In this document: piece after piece, positions 24,401 through 33,272 of the stretch
Layout of the letters: the number at the start of each line of letters is the position of its first letter
How positions within the stretch are numbered: the first letter of the stretch is position 1
Assembly (NCBI RefSeq): GCF_001956315.1
Contig: NZ_KV887143.1
Location: 1-46,312, forward strand
DNA: 46,312 bases
From: Sphingomonas montana
Lineage (GTDB): Bacteria > Pseudomonadota > Alphaproteobacteria > Sphingomonadales > Sphingomonadaceae
Reading direction: 5' to 3'
Program-made: the position numbers and the translations under genes
The notes under the pieces: model-generated
Database searches by the model: none
What the model saw: only the letters and a program-made list of their open reading frames with translations
What the model was told of the DNA's origin: nothing

Positions 24401-25486
24401 ATGACCCTGGCCCTCCCCACCACCCGCGAAGAAGCCTGGCGCTGGTCCGACCTCACCGCCCTTCCCGCCCTCGCGAACCAGACCCCGACCGGCACGCCGG
24501 CCAGCGTCGACCCGCTCTGGATTGCTGCGGAAGGCCCCCGCCTGCTCTTCGTCGACGGCCGCTACGTCGCGGAGCACAGCACCCCCGGCCGCGTCACGCT
24601 CGGCCCCGTCGAGACCACCGGCACCCACCCGCTAGGCATGCTCACCGCGGACCATGACGGCTGGACGCTCACCGTCCCCACCGGCGCAGAGCAGGCGGAC
24701 ACGATCCAGATCGTCCACATCGCCACCCGCGGCGCGAACCACGTCCCGGCTCGCATCATGCTCGCCGACGGCGCCCGCGCCAGCATCGTCGAAACGCATG
24801 CCGGCGACGGCTGGTCCAACCGCCAGACCGATATTGCGCTCGGCGCCGACGCGCACCTGACCCGCAACGTCCGACTGATGCAGGCCAGCGGCTTCACCTC
24901 CACGCGCGAGACGGTCACGCTCGCGGCAAACGCCCATCTCGCCGCCACCGTCCTCGCGATCGGCGATGCGGGCACGCGGATCGACGCCGGCATCATGCTC
25001 CACGGCGATGCCGCGCGCGCCGAATATGGCGGCGCGCTCCTGTCGCGTGATCGCCAGCGTCACGACGCCGCGATCGCCGTCCGCCACGACGCGCTCGACG
25101 GCGTCAGCCGCCAGATCTGGCGCGCGGTCGCCGATGACCGCGCCACCGCCAGCCTCGCCGCGCGGGTCGAGGTCGCGCGCGGTGCGCAGAAGACCGACGG
25201 TGAACAGTCGCTCCGCGGCCTCCTGCTGCGCCGCACCGCGACGATCAACCTGAAGCCCGAACTCGAAATCTTCGCGGACGACGTGAAGTGCGCGCACGGT
25301 GCCACCGTCGGCGAACTCGACGCCCAGGCGCTCTGGTATCTCGCCAGCCGCGGCGTGCCCCCACAGGCCGCCCGCGCGCTGCTCACGCGTGCCTTCGTCG
25401 GCAACGTGTTCGATCGCATCGAGGAAGAACCGATCCGCGAGGCGTTCCGCGCCGCCGCGGACGCATGGCTGGGGGCAGAGGCATGA
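24401..25486 (+). CDS. sufD: Fe-S cluster assembly protein SufD
   Basis: 361 aa partner of SufB in the SufBC2D complex. The N-terminus TTREEAWRWSDLTALPAL has the short SufD helical start seen in alphaproteobacteria; the C-terminal beta-helix ends with KPELEIFADDVKCAHGATVG and LDAQALWYLASRGVPPQAAR, the SufB/SufD signature with the conserved His/Cys region. Shorter than E. coli SufD (about 423 aa), which is usual for this clade. Its stop overlaps the sufS ATG by 4 nt (ATGA). Confidence 0.95.
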   Translation: MTLALPTTREEAWRWSDLTALPALANQTPTGTPASVDPLWIAAEGPRLLFVDGRYVAEHSTPGRVTLGPVETTGTHPLGMLTADHDGWTLTVPTGAEQADTIQIVHIATRGANHVPARIMLADGARASIVETHAGDGWSNRQTDIALGADAHLTRNVRLMQASGFTSTRETVTLAANAHLAATVLAIGDAGTRIDAGIMLHGDAARAEYGGALLSRDRQRHDAAIAVRHDALDGVSRQIWRAVADDRATASLAARVEVARGAQKTDGEQSLRGLLLRRTATINLKPELEIFADDVKCAHGATVGELDAQALWYLASRGVPPQAARALLTRAFVGNVFDRIEEEPIREAFRAAADAWLGAEA

Positions 25487-26709
25487 CCGTCATGACCAAG
25501 GTACGCGAGGCCGACGCCGCCCCGCTCGACGTCGTCGCCGACTTCCCGGCGATCCCCGCCGGCTGGGCCTATCTCGACACCGCCGCCACCGCGCAGAAGC
25601 CACAGGTCGTGATCGACGCGATCACCCGCGGCTATGCCGAGACCTACGCGACCGTCCACCGCGGCGTGTACCAGCGCTCCGCCGACATGACCGTGGCGTA
25701 CGAAGCTGCCCGCGCTCGCATCGCCACTTTCATCAACGCGAACAGCCAGGACGAGATCGTCTATGTCCGCGGCGCCACCGAGGCGATCAACCTCGTCGCG
25801 CAAAGCTGGGGCCAGTCGCTCAAGGCTGGCGACCGCATCCTGCTCAGCCAGCTCGAACATCACGCCAACATCGTGCCGTGGCAGCTGCTCGCCGCGCGCA
25901 CCGGCGCGATCATCGATGTCGCGCCACTCACCGAAGACGGCCGGATCGATCTCGAGGCGGTCGCCACCATCCTCACCCCCGCGCACAGGCTCGTGGCGCT
26001 GTCGCACGTCTCCAACGTGCTCGGCTCGATCCTCGACGCCCGCCGCGCCGCCGATCTCGCCCATGCGGTCGGCGCGAAGATCCTGATCGACGGCTGCCAG
26101 TCCGTCGCCCGCATCGCGGTCGACGTGCAGGCGCTCGACTGCGACTTCTACGTCTTCTCCGGTCACAAGCTCTACGGCCCGACCGGCATCGGCGTGCTCT
26201 GGGCGCGCGGCGATATCCTGTCCGCCATGCCCCCATGGCAGGGCGGCGGCGCGATGATCGACAAGGTCTCGTTCGCCGGCACCACCTACGCCCCCGCCCC
26301 CGGTCGGTTCGAGGCGGGCACCCCGCACATCGTCGGCGCGCTCGGCCTCCACACCGCGATCGACTATGTGACAGAGATCGGCCTCGCCGCCATCCACGCG
26401 CATGAAACCGCGCTCGTCACCGCCGCGCGCGAACGGTTGTCGGCCATCAAGGGCATCACGCTGTTCGGCCCTGCGGACAGTGCCGGCATCGTCAGCTTCG
26501 CGGTCGGCGGGGTGCATCCGCACGATGTCGGCACCATATTGGACGAGGAGCAGGTGGCTATCCGCGCCGGCCATCATTGCTGCCAGCCGCTGATGGCGCA
26601 TCTGGGCGTCACGGCCACCGCCCGCGCCAGCTTCGGCGTCTATAACAGCCTGGCCGATGTCGACGCGCTCGCCCGCGCGCTCGACCGGGTGACGAGGATC
26701 TTCGGATGA
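25483..26709 (+). CDS. sufS: Cysteine desulfurase SufS
   Basis: 408 aa PLP enzyme of the class V aminotransferase fold that takes sulfur from cysteine as a persulfide for cluster building. The PLP lysine is K229 in YVFSGHKLYGPTGIG; other landmarks are YLDTAATAQKP, READ-like YVRGATEAINLVAQSWG, HHANIVPW and the active-site loop RAGHHCCQPLM, with C366/C367 where most SufS proteins have CAQ. The ATG at 25483 overlaps the sufD stop and its own stop overlaps the sufT ATG (both ATGA). A separate sufE was not found in the window. Confidence 0.96.
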   Translation: MTVMTKVREADAAPLDVVADFPAIPAGWAYLDTAATAQKPQVVIDAITRGYAETYATVHRGVYQRSADMTVAYEAARARIATFINANSQDEIVYVRGATEAINLVAQSWGQSLKAGDRILLSQLEHHANIVPWQLLAARTGAIIDVAPLTEDGRIDLEAVATILTPAHRLVALSHVSNVLGSILDARRAADLAHAVGAKILIDGCQSVARIAVDVQALDCDFYVFSGHKLYGPTGIGVLWARGDILSAMPPWQGGGAMIDKVSFAGTTYAPAPGRFEAGTPHIVGALGLHTAIDYVTEIGLAAIHAHETALVTAARERLSAIKGITLFGPADSAGIVSFAVGGVHPHDVGTILDEEQVAIRAGHHCCQPLMAHLGVTATARASFGVYNSLADVDALARALDRVTRIFG

Positions 26710-27182
26710 ACGATTTCACGACCGAACAGCTGGATCACACCCCGCCCCCGCCACGTCGCGCGCGCGTGTCGGACGCGATCGACGAGCCGACGCTCGACGA
26801 AGCGCCCGCCCCGCGCCCACGCGATTATCTCGACGGTTTCCTGGCGCAGCAGCCCGCGGAACTGAACCCCGGCGAACCCGGTGGCCAGCTCTACGAAATG
26901 GTGATCGAGGCGTTGAAGGAAATCTACGACCCCGAAATCCCGGTCAACGTCTACGACCTCGGGCTGATCTACGGTGTCGACGTCGCGGGCGACCATGTCG
27001 TCGTGTCGATGACGCTCACCACGCCCAACTGCCCCGTCGCCGAATCGATGCCGGGCGAGATCGAGATGCGCGTCGGCGCGGTGCCGGGCGTCGGCTCGGC
27101 CGAGGTGAACCTCGTCTGGGATCCGCCGTGGGATCCGCAGAAGATGTCGGACGAAGCGAAACTCGAACTGGGAATGCTGTAA
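26706..27182 (+). CDS. sufT: SUF-system assembly protein SufT (DUF59/MIP18 type)
   Basis: 158 aa. A disordered, Pro/Asp-rich N-terminus of ~60 residues (TPPPPRRARVSDAIDEPT) is followed by a MIP18/DUF59 domain: EALKEIYDPEIPVNVYDLGL then TLTTPNCPVAESMPGEIEMR and VWDPPWDPQKMSDEAKLELG. The NCP motif carries the conserved cysteine. Such proteins help mature [4Fe-4S] proteins. The position between sufS and sufA is the normal alphaproteobacterial order. It overlaps sufS by 4 nt and sufA by 1 nt (TAATG). Confidence 0.95.
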   Translation: MNDFTTEQLDHTPPPPRRARVSDAIDEPTLDEAPAPRPRDYLDGFLAQQPAELNPGEPGGQLYEMVIEALKEIYDPEIPVNVYDLGLIYGVDVAGDHVVVSMTLTTPNCPVAESMPGEIEMRVGAVPGVGSAEVNLVWDPPWDPQKMSDEAKLELGML

Positions 27183-27535
27183 TGGCCACCACGCTCCGCG
27201 CCCGCCCGGCCGCACTCAACCTCACCGACACCGCGCACGCCCGCATCGCTGATCTTATCGCGCGCGCGCCGGACGGCAGCATCGGCGTTAAACTATCCAC
27301 CCCGCGCCGCGGCTGCTCCGGCCTCGCCTACTCGGTCGACTATGTGTTCAGCGCCGACCCGTTCGATGAGAAGATCACCACCCCAGGCGGCGATCTGTAC
27401 GTCGACGGTGGCTCGATCCTCTACCTCATCGGATCGACGATGGACTGGGTCGAGGACGACTTCACCGCCGGCTTCGTCTTCGCCAATCCGAATGCCAAGG
27501 GTGCCTGCGGCTGTGGCGAGAGCTTCACCGTCTGA
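27182..27535 (+). CDS. sufA: Fe-S cluster A-type carrier SufA/IscA
   Basis: 117 aa HesB/IscA/SufA fold carrier that passes clusters to apoproteins. The three ligand cysteines are C45 (RRGCSGLAYSVDY) and C109/C111 (GACGCGESFTV), with the classical FVFANPNAKGACGCG end. The ATG at 27182 shares one base with the sufT stop; an in-frame GTG 18 codons upstream lies within sufT and is not needed. It is the last gene of the suf operon; no clear terminator follows, but palindromic repeats start within 50 nt. Confidence 0.96.
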   Translation: MATTLRARPAALNLTDTAHARIADLIARAPDGSIGVKLSTPRRGCSGLAYSVDYVFSADPFDEKITTPGGDLYVDGGSILYLIGSTMDWVEDDFTAGFVFANPNAKGACGCGESFTV

Positions 27536-27582
27536 GGCTTGCGTAATGCCAGACCATCGATCAGGCCGCGCAACCTCCAGCC

Positions 27583-27616
27583 CGTCATTCCAGCTAAGGC
27601 TGGAACCCATTATCAC
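27583..27616. repeat. Single arm of a family B repeat
   Basis: It carries CGTCATTCCAGCTAAGGCTGG followed by CCATTATCAC. It shares its ends with the family B units at 6671 and 33039 but has a different centre, and no clear partner arm is seen nearby. It belongs to the gene-free stretch 27536-27801 downstream of sufA. Confidence 0.6.
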
Positions 27617-27650
27617 TACGGTTCCGGTAGACCGAAGTCGGCCTCTATCC

Positions 27651-27733
27651 CGTCATCCCGGACTTGATCCGGGATGCAGGGACGCGGGCGCAGCTTTTGT
27701 GGTTCTGGATCCCGGATCAAGTCCGGGATGACG
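27651..27733. repeat. Perfect 25-bp inverted repeat pair, family A
   Basis: Arms 27651-27675 and 27709-27733 are exact reverse complements over 25 nt with 33 nt between them, and each arm is itself a near-palindrome (GTCATCCCGGA-CTTGA-TCCGGGAT). It lies between the converging sufA and S8-protease genes and could act as a two-way 3' hairpin. Confidence 0.85.
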
Positions 27734-27801
27734 AAACGTCAAAGCCAATCAATCTCCCTCCCGGTCATCAAATCCCAATGGACCGAACGCCACGCCGCCC
27801 C

Positions 27802-30117
27802 TCACAACGCCACCGAAAACCGCACCGCCCCGCCGACGTCCGCCGGCCCATCCGCGAAATTGCCCGGATCGCGCCGCCAATACAGGTTGGTCGACATCCA
27901 TCCACCCAGCGCCGCCCGCCCGAACGATCCCTCGACGTCCAGCTCGCGCCCGTTCGGGGCCAGCCCCAGCCGCCGCACCCCCATCTCGACCGCCCCGGTC
28001 GCATAGTCATAGCCGACCGGCAGCGTCAGATCGACGCCGCCCCGCGCCACGCGCAACGGTTGCGCCACGCGCAGGCCGGCACGGTCCGTACCGCCGAACA
28101 GCCCCGCCTTGCCGATCTCCACGCTCCACGCGCCCGTCCGCAGCCGCGCTCCGTTCAGCGCGACGCTACCTGCCGCACCCCGCGTCCAGCCCTGTCGCCA
28201 GACCCCCGCCAGCGTCCAGCCGCCGCCCGGCGCCGCACGCGCGGACAGATCCACGAAATCGCTGACCGCACCCCCCGCGCCCAGTGGTGCCGTAAACCGC
28301 CCGCCCAGCACCGTCGCCCGTTCCGTCAGCCGCGAAACGCCCATCCCGAACAGCAACGGCCCGAACCACCGATCGATGGCGACACCCACCGTCGCATAAC
28401 CCTGCCGGTCATAACGCCCGACGCGCCGCGTGCCTGTCCGCTGTCCCAGGACCAGCGCGTCGCCGCTTTCCGCAGTCACCGTCACGCCGAGCCCACCCTG
28501 GTCGCGCCGCACCGCCAGGCTCGATCCGGTGCGCTGGCGGAATCCGGCGGCCTCGCGCGGGTCGCCCGCGACCAGGAACGGCGTGCCGCCCTGCCCCGTC
28601 ATCGCGCGCGCCACGCTTGCCGCACCCTGTGCGAAACCCAGCCCCATCGTCATCCCCACGCCGATCCGCGTCGCGACCATGCCGGCGGTCGCCCGCGCCG
28701 CCGCCGCATCGTTCCGCGCCAGCGTCAGCCGCTCCACCGCCACGTCGCCCCCGCGCGATGCGATCGTCACCGCGAACATCGCCCCCGGCACGCCGCCTGA
28801 AACCTGCCGCACGCCGCCGGCCAGCGCCGGGTACAGCCGCCCCTCCGGTGCGGTATGAGCCAGCGTGCGCGCCAGATCGATCGTGAACGCCCGGCCATAG
28901 CCATCCAGCATCACCGCCCCCGCCGACGCGCCGCTCCGCCCCGCATCGCCCATCGCCGCAGACAGCGTCGCATTGTCGGTCATCGCGACGGCCATTCCGC
29001 TGCCGGCCAGCGCGGTCGCGCCGATCGGCCGGAACGCGGACGCAAGGTTCAGCCGCCCCCGCCCGTTTACCGCATCCACCCCGCCCGCGCCTAGGTCGGT
29101 CGCGGTGGCATAGAGGATATCGACGATCTGCTGACCGCTCAGGTTCGGGAATGCCTGCGCCAGCAACGCCACCGCGCCGGAGATCAGCGGCGCGGAGAAG
29201 GACGTGCCCGAATATAGGAACGTACCGCCCGCTTCGTCGACGCTGCGCACCCGCTCGCCCAGCGCCAGCAGATAATGTGCGCTGCCCGATCCGGCCCGCG
29301 CGCTGAACGACGCGATTTGGCCATCCTGCCCGCTGGCCCCCGCGATCACCACCAGCCCGCGCGCCTCGCTGCCATTGGCGATCAGCGCGAAGGCGTCCGG
29401 ATCGGGCGTCGGGTCGTTCCCGGCAGACAGCACGATCACCACCCCCGCCGCCGTCGCGCGATTGACCGCCGCACGGAAGGCCGCCCCGCCCGACTCGGTC
29501 CCCCCCAGCGAGATGTTGATGACCCGCGCGCGGTTCTGCACCGCCACGTCGATGCCCCGCGCGATCGCCGAATCATTGTGCGAACATCCATCAGCGGTGG
29601 CACAGCTTCCGGCCGTATCCGTCCGCAGCACCAGCAGCGTCGCACCATAAGCGATGCCCAGTGCGCCGATATCGTTGCGGGCCGCCCCCAGCACGCCGGC
29701 CACCGCCGTTCCGTGCCCATCCTCGTCCCGTATCCCGCGCGCGCCCACAAGGTCGAGCGATGCGGCGCTGATCCGCCCGGCAAATTCCGCGCTGTCGGGG
29801 TCGATTCCGCTGCCGATCACGCCCGCAACCACCCCGGTGCCCGTGATGCCGCGGTCATGGGCGGTGCCGGCACTCGCCTGCACCGCACCGGCGGATCGCT
29901 GATATTCGCCGGTTCCGGTGGCGGGCGGGGTCGGCGTGGGGGTGATCGGATCGGGCTGCGTCACCGGCGGCGGGGTCGGGGTCGGAGTCGGAGTCGGGGT
30001 TGCCGGCGGTGGCGTCGGCGTACTGCTCACCGTGCCGCTACCCGTCGCCCCGCCGCATGCCGTGGTGGCCAGCAGCAGTAGGATCGTCGCATGCCGCGCA
30101 GATGCTTTCAGGACCAT
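27802..30117 (-). CDS. S8 subtilisin-like outer-membrane lipoprotein with autotransporter-like C-terminus; catalytic Asp replaced
   Basis: 771 aa. The signal MVLKASARHATILLLLATTAC ends in a lipobox, so Cys21 is probably lipidated. A Pro/Thr linker (TPTPTPTPTPPPV) precedes an S8 domain, about residues 85-370. His135 (DEDGHGTAVAG), Asn234 (VLSAGNDPTP) and Ser306 (GTSFSAPLISGA) are present, but the motif that normally reads VIDSGID reads VIGSGID: the catalytic Asp position is Gly102 (codon GGC, 29812-29814). The C-terminal ~340 residues are beta-rich and end RFSVAL, like the barrels of sphingomonad S8 autotransporters. GGGAGG lies 9 nt before the ATG. It may be a weakened protease or a non-catalytic surface protein. 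Confidence 0.85.
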   Translation of the reverse strand: MVLKASARHATILLLLATTACGGATGSGTVSSTPTPPPATPTPTPTPTPPPVTQPDPITPTPTPPATGTGEYQRSAGAVQASAGTAHDRGITGTGVVAGVIGSGIDPDSAEFAGRISAASLDLVGARGIRDEDGHGTAVAGVLGAARNDIGALGIAYGATLLVLRTDTAGSCATADGCSHNDSAIARGIDVAVQNRARVINISLGGTESGGAAFRAAVNRATAAGVVIVLSAGNDPTPDPDAFALIANGSEARGLVVIAGASGQDGQIASFSARAGSGSAHYLLALGERVRSVDEAGGTFLYSGTSFSAPLISGAVALLAQAFPNLSGQQIVDILYATATDLGAGGVDAVNGRGRLNLASAFRPIGATALAGSGMAVAMTDNATLSAAMGDAGRSGASAGAVMLDGYGRAFTIDLARTLAHTAPEGRLYPALAGGVRQVSGGVPGAMFAVTIASRGGDVAVERLTLARNDAAAARATAGMVATRIGVGMTMGLGFAQGAASVARAMTGQGGTPFLVAGDPREAAGFRQRTGSSLAVRRDQGGLGVTVTAESGDALVLGQRTGTRRVGRYDRQGYATVGVAIDRWFGPLLFGMGVSRLTERATVLGGRFTAPLGAGGAVSDFVDLSARAAPGGGWTLAGVWRQGWTRGAAGSVALNGARLRTGAWSVEIGKAGLFGGTDRAGLRVAQPLRVARGGVDLTLPVGYDYATGAVEMGVRRLGLAPNGRELDVEGSFGRAALGGWMSTNLYWRRDPGNFADGPADVGGAVRFSVAL

Positions 30118-30241
30118 CGTCAAAACCTCCCGCGGCCCGCGCCGCACGTCGCAGACTACACCCCCAACCGTTCATGACCGCTCAACAAAACGCGGCATTA
30201 TCCCGCGCTTTGATCGTGGAGCGACCCGGCGCTGCCGAAAC

Positions 30242-30257
30242 TGTTCCACGTGGAACA
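30242..30257. promoter_or_regulatory. parS centromere site (perfect 16-bp palindrome)
   Basis: TGTTCCACGTGGAACA is a perfect palindrome (extended by C...G to 18 bp) identical in form to known proteobacterial ParB-binding parS sites. It lies in non-coding DNA between the divergent S8 lipoprotein and HAD phosphatase genes, about 15 kb from the putative origin at 45.1 kb. The gap 30118-30311 holds nothing else identified apart from likely promoters. Confidence 0.85.
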
Positions 30258-30311
30258 GGTGACCCAAGCGCCGCTGTTGTCGCACGCCGCGCGGCCCGCT
30301 AGGGCGCATCC

Positions 30312-30983
30312 ATGCATCCCGCATTCGCCCATATCCGCACCTGGATCTTCGATCTCGACAACACGCTGTATCCGGCGTCGACCGACCTGTTCGCGTTGAT
30401 CGACGTGCGGATGGGGCAGTATATCCAGACCCTGCTCGGCGTCGATGCGGCCGAGGCGCGACGCGTGCAGAAAGCGCATTTCCTCAAACATGGCACCACC
30501 CTGTCGGGCCTCATGCGCAGCCACGCGATCGATCCGCGCGAATTCCTCGACTATGTCCACGACATCGAGATGGACCGCATCGCCGAGGACCGCCGGCTGG
30601 TCGAGGCGATGGCGCGGTTGCCCGGTCGCAAGCTCATCTTCACCAACGGCGACGCCACCTATGCGGCCCGCGTGCTCGCCCGGATCGGCCTCACCGACGC
30701 GTTCGAGGCGATCCATGACATCCACGCCTGCGCCTACCAGCCCAAGCCCGATCCGCAAAGCTACGCCTCGCTGCTCGCCACGTTCGATATCGACCCCACG
30801 ACCGCGTTGTTCGTGGAGGACATGGCCCGCAACCTCGTGCCGGCCAAGGCGCTCGGGCTGACGACCATATGGGTCGACAACGGTTCCGAATCCGCCGGCC
30901 ACGGGGCCGACCCCGCCACCATCGACCATGTCATCGCCGATGTCGGCGAATGGCTGCATGCCATACAGGAACCCGCCGCATGA
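30312..30983 (+). CDS. HAD-superfamily pyrimidine 5'-nucleotidase-like phosphatase
   Basis: 223 aa. Motif [12 protein letters not shown] has nucleophile D14 and acid/base D16; the TLYP variant is typical of the SDT1/YjjG-like pyrimidine 5'-nucleotidase branch. Motif II is [11 protein letters not shown] and motif [16 protein letters not shown] with [19 protein letters not shown]. It is complete and probably active on nucleotides or other small phosphates; the substrate is not predictable. Its stop overlaps the dapD ATG (ATGA), an order common in alphaproteobacteria. Confidence 0.9.
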   Translation: MHPAFAHIRTWIFDLDNTLYPASTDLFALIDVRMGQYIQTLLGVDAAEARRVQKAHFLKHGTTLSGLMRSHAIDPREFLDYVHDIEMDRIAEDRRLVEAMARLPGRKLIFTNGDATYAARVLARIGLTDAFEAIHDIHACAYQPKPDPQSYASLLATFDIDPTTALFVEDMARNLVPAKALGLTTIWVDNGSESAGHGADPATIDHVIADVGEWLHAIQEPAA

Positions 30984-31801
30984 CCGATCTCGCCTCCATC
31001 ATCGATGCCGCCTGGGAAGATCGCGCGAACATTGGCCTCGCCACGCGCGGCCCCGTCCGCGACGCCGTCGATACCGCGCTCGACATGCTCGACACCGGCA
31101 CCGCCCGCGTCGCGGAACCGGTCGATGGCCAGTGGGTCGTCAACCAGTGGCTGAAGAAGGCCGTGCTGCTGTCGTTCCGGCTGAACGACAACGCCATCGT
31201 CGACGGCGGATCGGCCGGGTCGCCCGGGTTCGACAAGGTCCCGTCGAAATTCGCGGGCTGGGACGATGCCGCGTTCCGCGCCGCCGGCTTCCGCGCGGTG
31301 CCCGGCGCGATCGTCCGCCGAGGCGCCTATGTCGCGAAGGGCGCGGTGCTGATGCCCAGCTTCGTCAACATCGGCGCGCATGTCGGTGAGGGATCGATGG
31401 TCGATGCCTGGGCCACCGTCGGCTCCTGCGCGCAGATCGGGCGTAACGTCCACCTGTCCGGCGGTGCCGGCATCGGCGGCGTGCTCGAACCGCTGCAGGC
31501 GAACCCGGTCGTGATCGAGGACGGCTGCTTCATCGGCGCGCGGGCGGAGGTCGCCGAGGGCGTGATCGTCCGCGAAGGCGCGGTGCTGTCGATGGGCGTC
31601 TATCTCGGCGCGTCGACCAAGATCGTCGACCGCGCGACGGGCGAGGTCTTCCTCGGCGAAGTTCCGCCCTACGCCGTCGTCGTCCCCGGCACGCTTCCCG
31701 GTTTGGCCGGCGGCCCCTCGCTCTACTGCGCCGTCATCGTCAAGCGCGTCGACGCTCAAACCCGCGCCAAGACCGGCATCAACGAACTGCTCCGCGACTA
31801 G
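30980..31801 (+). CDS. dapD: 2,3,4,5-tetrahydropyridine-2,6-dicarboxylate N-succinyltransferase
   Basis: 273 aa enzyme of the succinylase branch of lysine/diaminopimelate synthesis: it moves succinyl from CoA to tetrahydrodipicolinate. The N-terminal helical part has [20 protein letters not shown]; the middle is a left-handed beta-helix of hexapeptides ([40 protein letters not shown]). Family marks include [18 protein letters not shown] and ENGCF-like [13 protein letters not shown]. The start is the ATG overlapping the HAD gene stop; the longer frame at 30869 is rejected. Confidence 0.96.
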   Translation: MTDLASIIDAAWEDRANIGLATRGPVRDAVDTALDMLDTGTARVAEPVDGQWVVNQWLKKAVLLSFRLNDNAIVDGGSAGSPGFDKVPSKFAGWDDAAFRAAGFRAVPGAIVRRGAYVAKGAVLMPSFVNIGAHVGEGSMVDAWATVGSCAQIGRNVHLSGGAGIGGVLEPLQANPVVIEDGCFIGARAEVAEGVIVREGAVLSMGVYLGASTKIVDRATGEVFLGEVPPYAVVVPGTLPGLAGGPSLYCAVIVKRVDAQTRAKTGINELLRD

Positions 31802-31858
31802 GCTCAGGCGGTACGGACGCGCACCACAGCTCCGCCGTCATCTTGACGACATTCCCAC

Positions 31859-31952
31859 CGTCGTCCTGACGGACGTCAGGATCCATTATCACGCCGGTCG
31901 TGGCCGGACCCAGCGTAGTGACAATGGGCTCCGGCATTCGCTGGAATGACGA
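31859..31952. repeat. Intergenic inverted repeat, family B
   Basis: Left arm 31859-31892 (CGTCGTCCTGACGGACGTCA then GGATCCATTATCAC) and a diverged right arm 31916-31952 (GTAGTGACAATGGGCTCC...GAATGACG). It fills the gap 31802-32047 between dapD and cysD; nothing else is recognised there. Confidence 0.7.
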
Positions 31953-32047
31953 TGCAGGCGGGGATCCAAGCCCCCAACACCCCCACCTATCCCGTGTGAA
32001 AGCAAATCCCGCTTCCCCGTCCCCGCCCCCATCCTAGATACAGCGGC

Positions 32048-32965
32048 ATGGCTACCGCACCCGCACCGCAGACCCTGACCCACCTCCAGCGGCTGGAAGC
32101 GGAAAGCATCCACATCCTGCGCGAGGTCGTGGCCGAGGCCGAACGCCCTGTGATGCTGTATTCGGTGGGCAAGGATTCGGCGGTCATGCTGCACCTCGCG
32201 CGCAAGGCCTTCTACCCCGCGCCGCCGCCCTTCCCGCTGCTCCACGTCGACACCACCTGGAAATTCCGGGACATGTATGCGCTGCGCGACCGGATGGCGG
32301 CGGAGTCAGGCATGGAACTGCTCGTCCACCGAAACCCCGATGCGGAGGCGCGCGGCATCAATCCTTTCGACCATGGCGGCCTCCACACCGACATGTGGAA
32401 GACGGAAGGCCTGCGCCAGGCGCTCGACAAATATGGTTTCGACGCGGCATTCGGTGGCGCACGGCGCGACGAGGAGAAGAGCCGCGCCAAGGAACGGGTC
32501 TTCTCGTTCCGTACCGCCACCCACCGCTGGGACCCCAAGACGCAACGCCCCGAACTCTGGCGGCTCTACAACGCGCGCAAGGCGAAGGGCGAAAGCATGC
32601 GCGTCTTCCCTATCAGCAACTGGACCGAACTCGATATCTGGCAGTACATCCAGGCCGAGGCGATCCCCATCGTCCCGCTCTACTTCGCCGCCCCCCGCCC
32701 CACCGTGGAACGCGACGGCATGCTCCTGATGGTCGATGACGACCGCTTCCGCCTGGCCCCGGGCGAGGTGCCCGTCGACCGCTCGATCCGGTTCCGTACG
32801 CTCGGCTGCTACCCGCTCACCGGCGCGGTCGAGTCCGAGGCGACCACGCTCCCCCAGGTCATCCAGGAAATGCTGCTGACGACGACCTCGGAACGCCAGG
32901 GCCGCGCCATCGACCACGACCAGTCCGGCAGCATGGAGAAGAAGAAGCAGGAGGGCTATTTCTGA
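32048..32965 (+). CDS. cysD: Sulfate adenylyltransferase subunit 2
   Basis: 305 aa small subunit of ATP sulfurylase, which makes APS from sulfate and ATP. The PP-loop is [20 protein letters not shown]; other landmarks are [59 protein letters not shown] and the invariant tail [20 protein letters not shown] then [12 protein letters not shown]. Full length. It forms a complex with the GTPase CysN encoded next; an unusually long 307-nt spacer with an inverted repeat separates them. Confidence 0.98.
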   Translation: MATAPAPQTLTHLQRLEAESIHILREVVAEAERPVMLYSVGKDSAVMLHLARKAFYPAPPPFPLLHVDTTWKFRDMYALRDRMAAESGMELLVHRNPDAEARGINPFDHGGLHTDMWKTEGLRQALDKYGFDAAFGGARRDEEKSRAKERVFSFRTATHRWDPKTQRPELWRLYNARKAKGESMRVFPISNWTELDIWQYIQAEAIPIVPLYFAAPRPTVERDGMLLMVDDDRFRLAPGEVPVDRSIRFRTLGCYPLTGAVESEATTLPQVIQEMLLTTTSERQGRAIDHDQSGSMEKKKQEGYF

Positions 32966-33038
32966 TGAGAAGCCTTCTGCCCGACCACAGGATGCCCGAT
33001 GCCGCCGCAACAACACCGGCGCATCCCGCCCCCTTCCC

Positions 33039-33235
33039 CGTCATCCTCACGGAAGTCAGGATCCATTATCACGCCGCCGGACCCGGAAACGCGACCCCGA
33101 TACGATCGGCCACCCTCCGGAACGCGCGCATCACGCCCCGTCATCTCTCCGTTCCCTCGGGGAGCGTGACAGTGCGGAACGGCACTCCACCGTCTAGCCG
33201 AGTGATAATGGATCCTGACATCCGTCAGGATGACG
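33039..33235. repeat. Large inverted repeat pair (family B) inside the cysD-cysNC operon
   Basis: Arms 33039-33072 and 33202-33235 (34 nt each) are reverse complements at 32 positions, with 129 nt between. In the mRNA they would form a long stem between cysD and cysNC. The gap 32966-33272 has no gene that I can support. Because CysD and CysN act as partners, such a structure could affect relative expression, or it may be merely an inserted repeat. Confidence 0.8.
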
Positions 33236-33272
33236 GTCTTCGCGAGCAGCGCATGAACTCGGGACTATACGC

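Noticed and set aside
33000-33272. Small gene between cysD and cysNC
   Set aside because: The only frames run through the family B inverted repeats and stop soon; none has a start context or a plausible protein.
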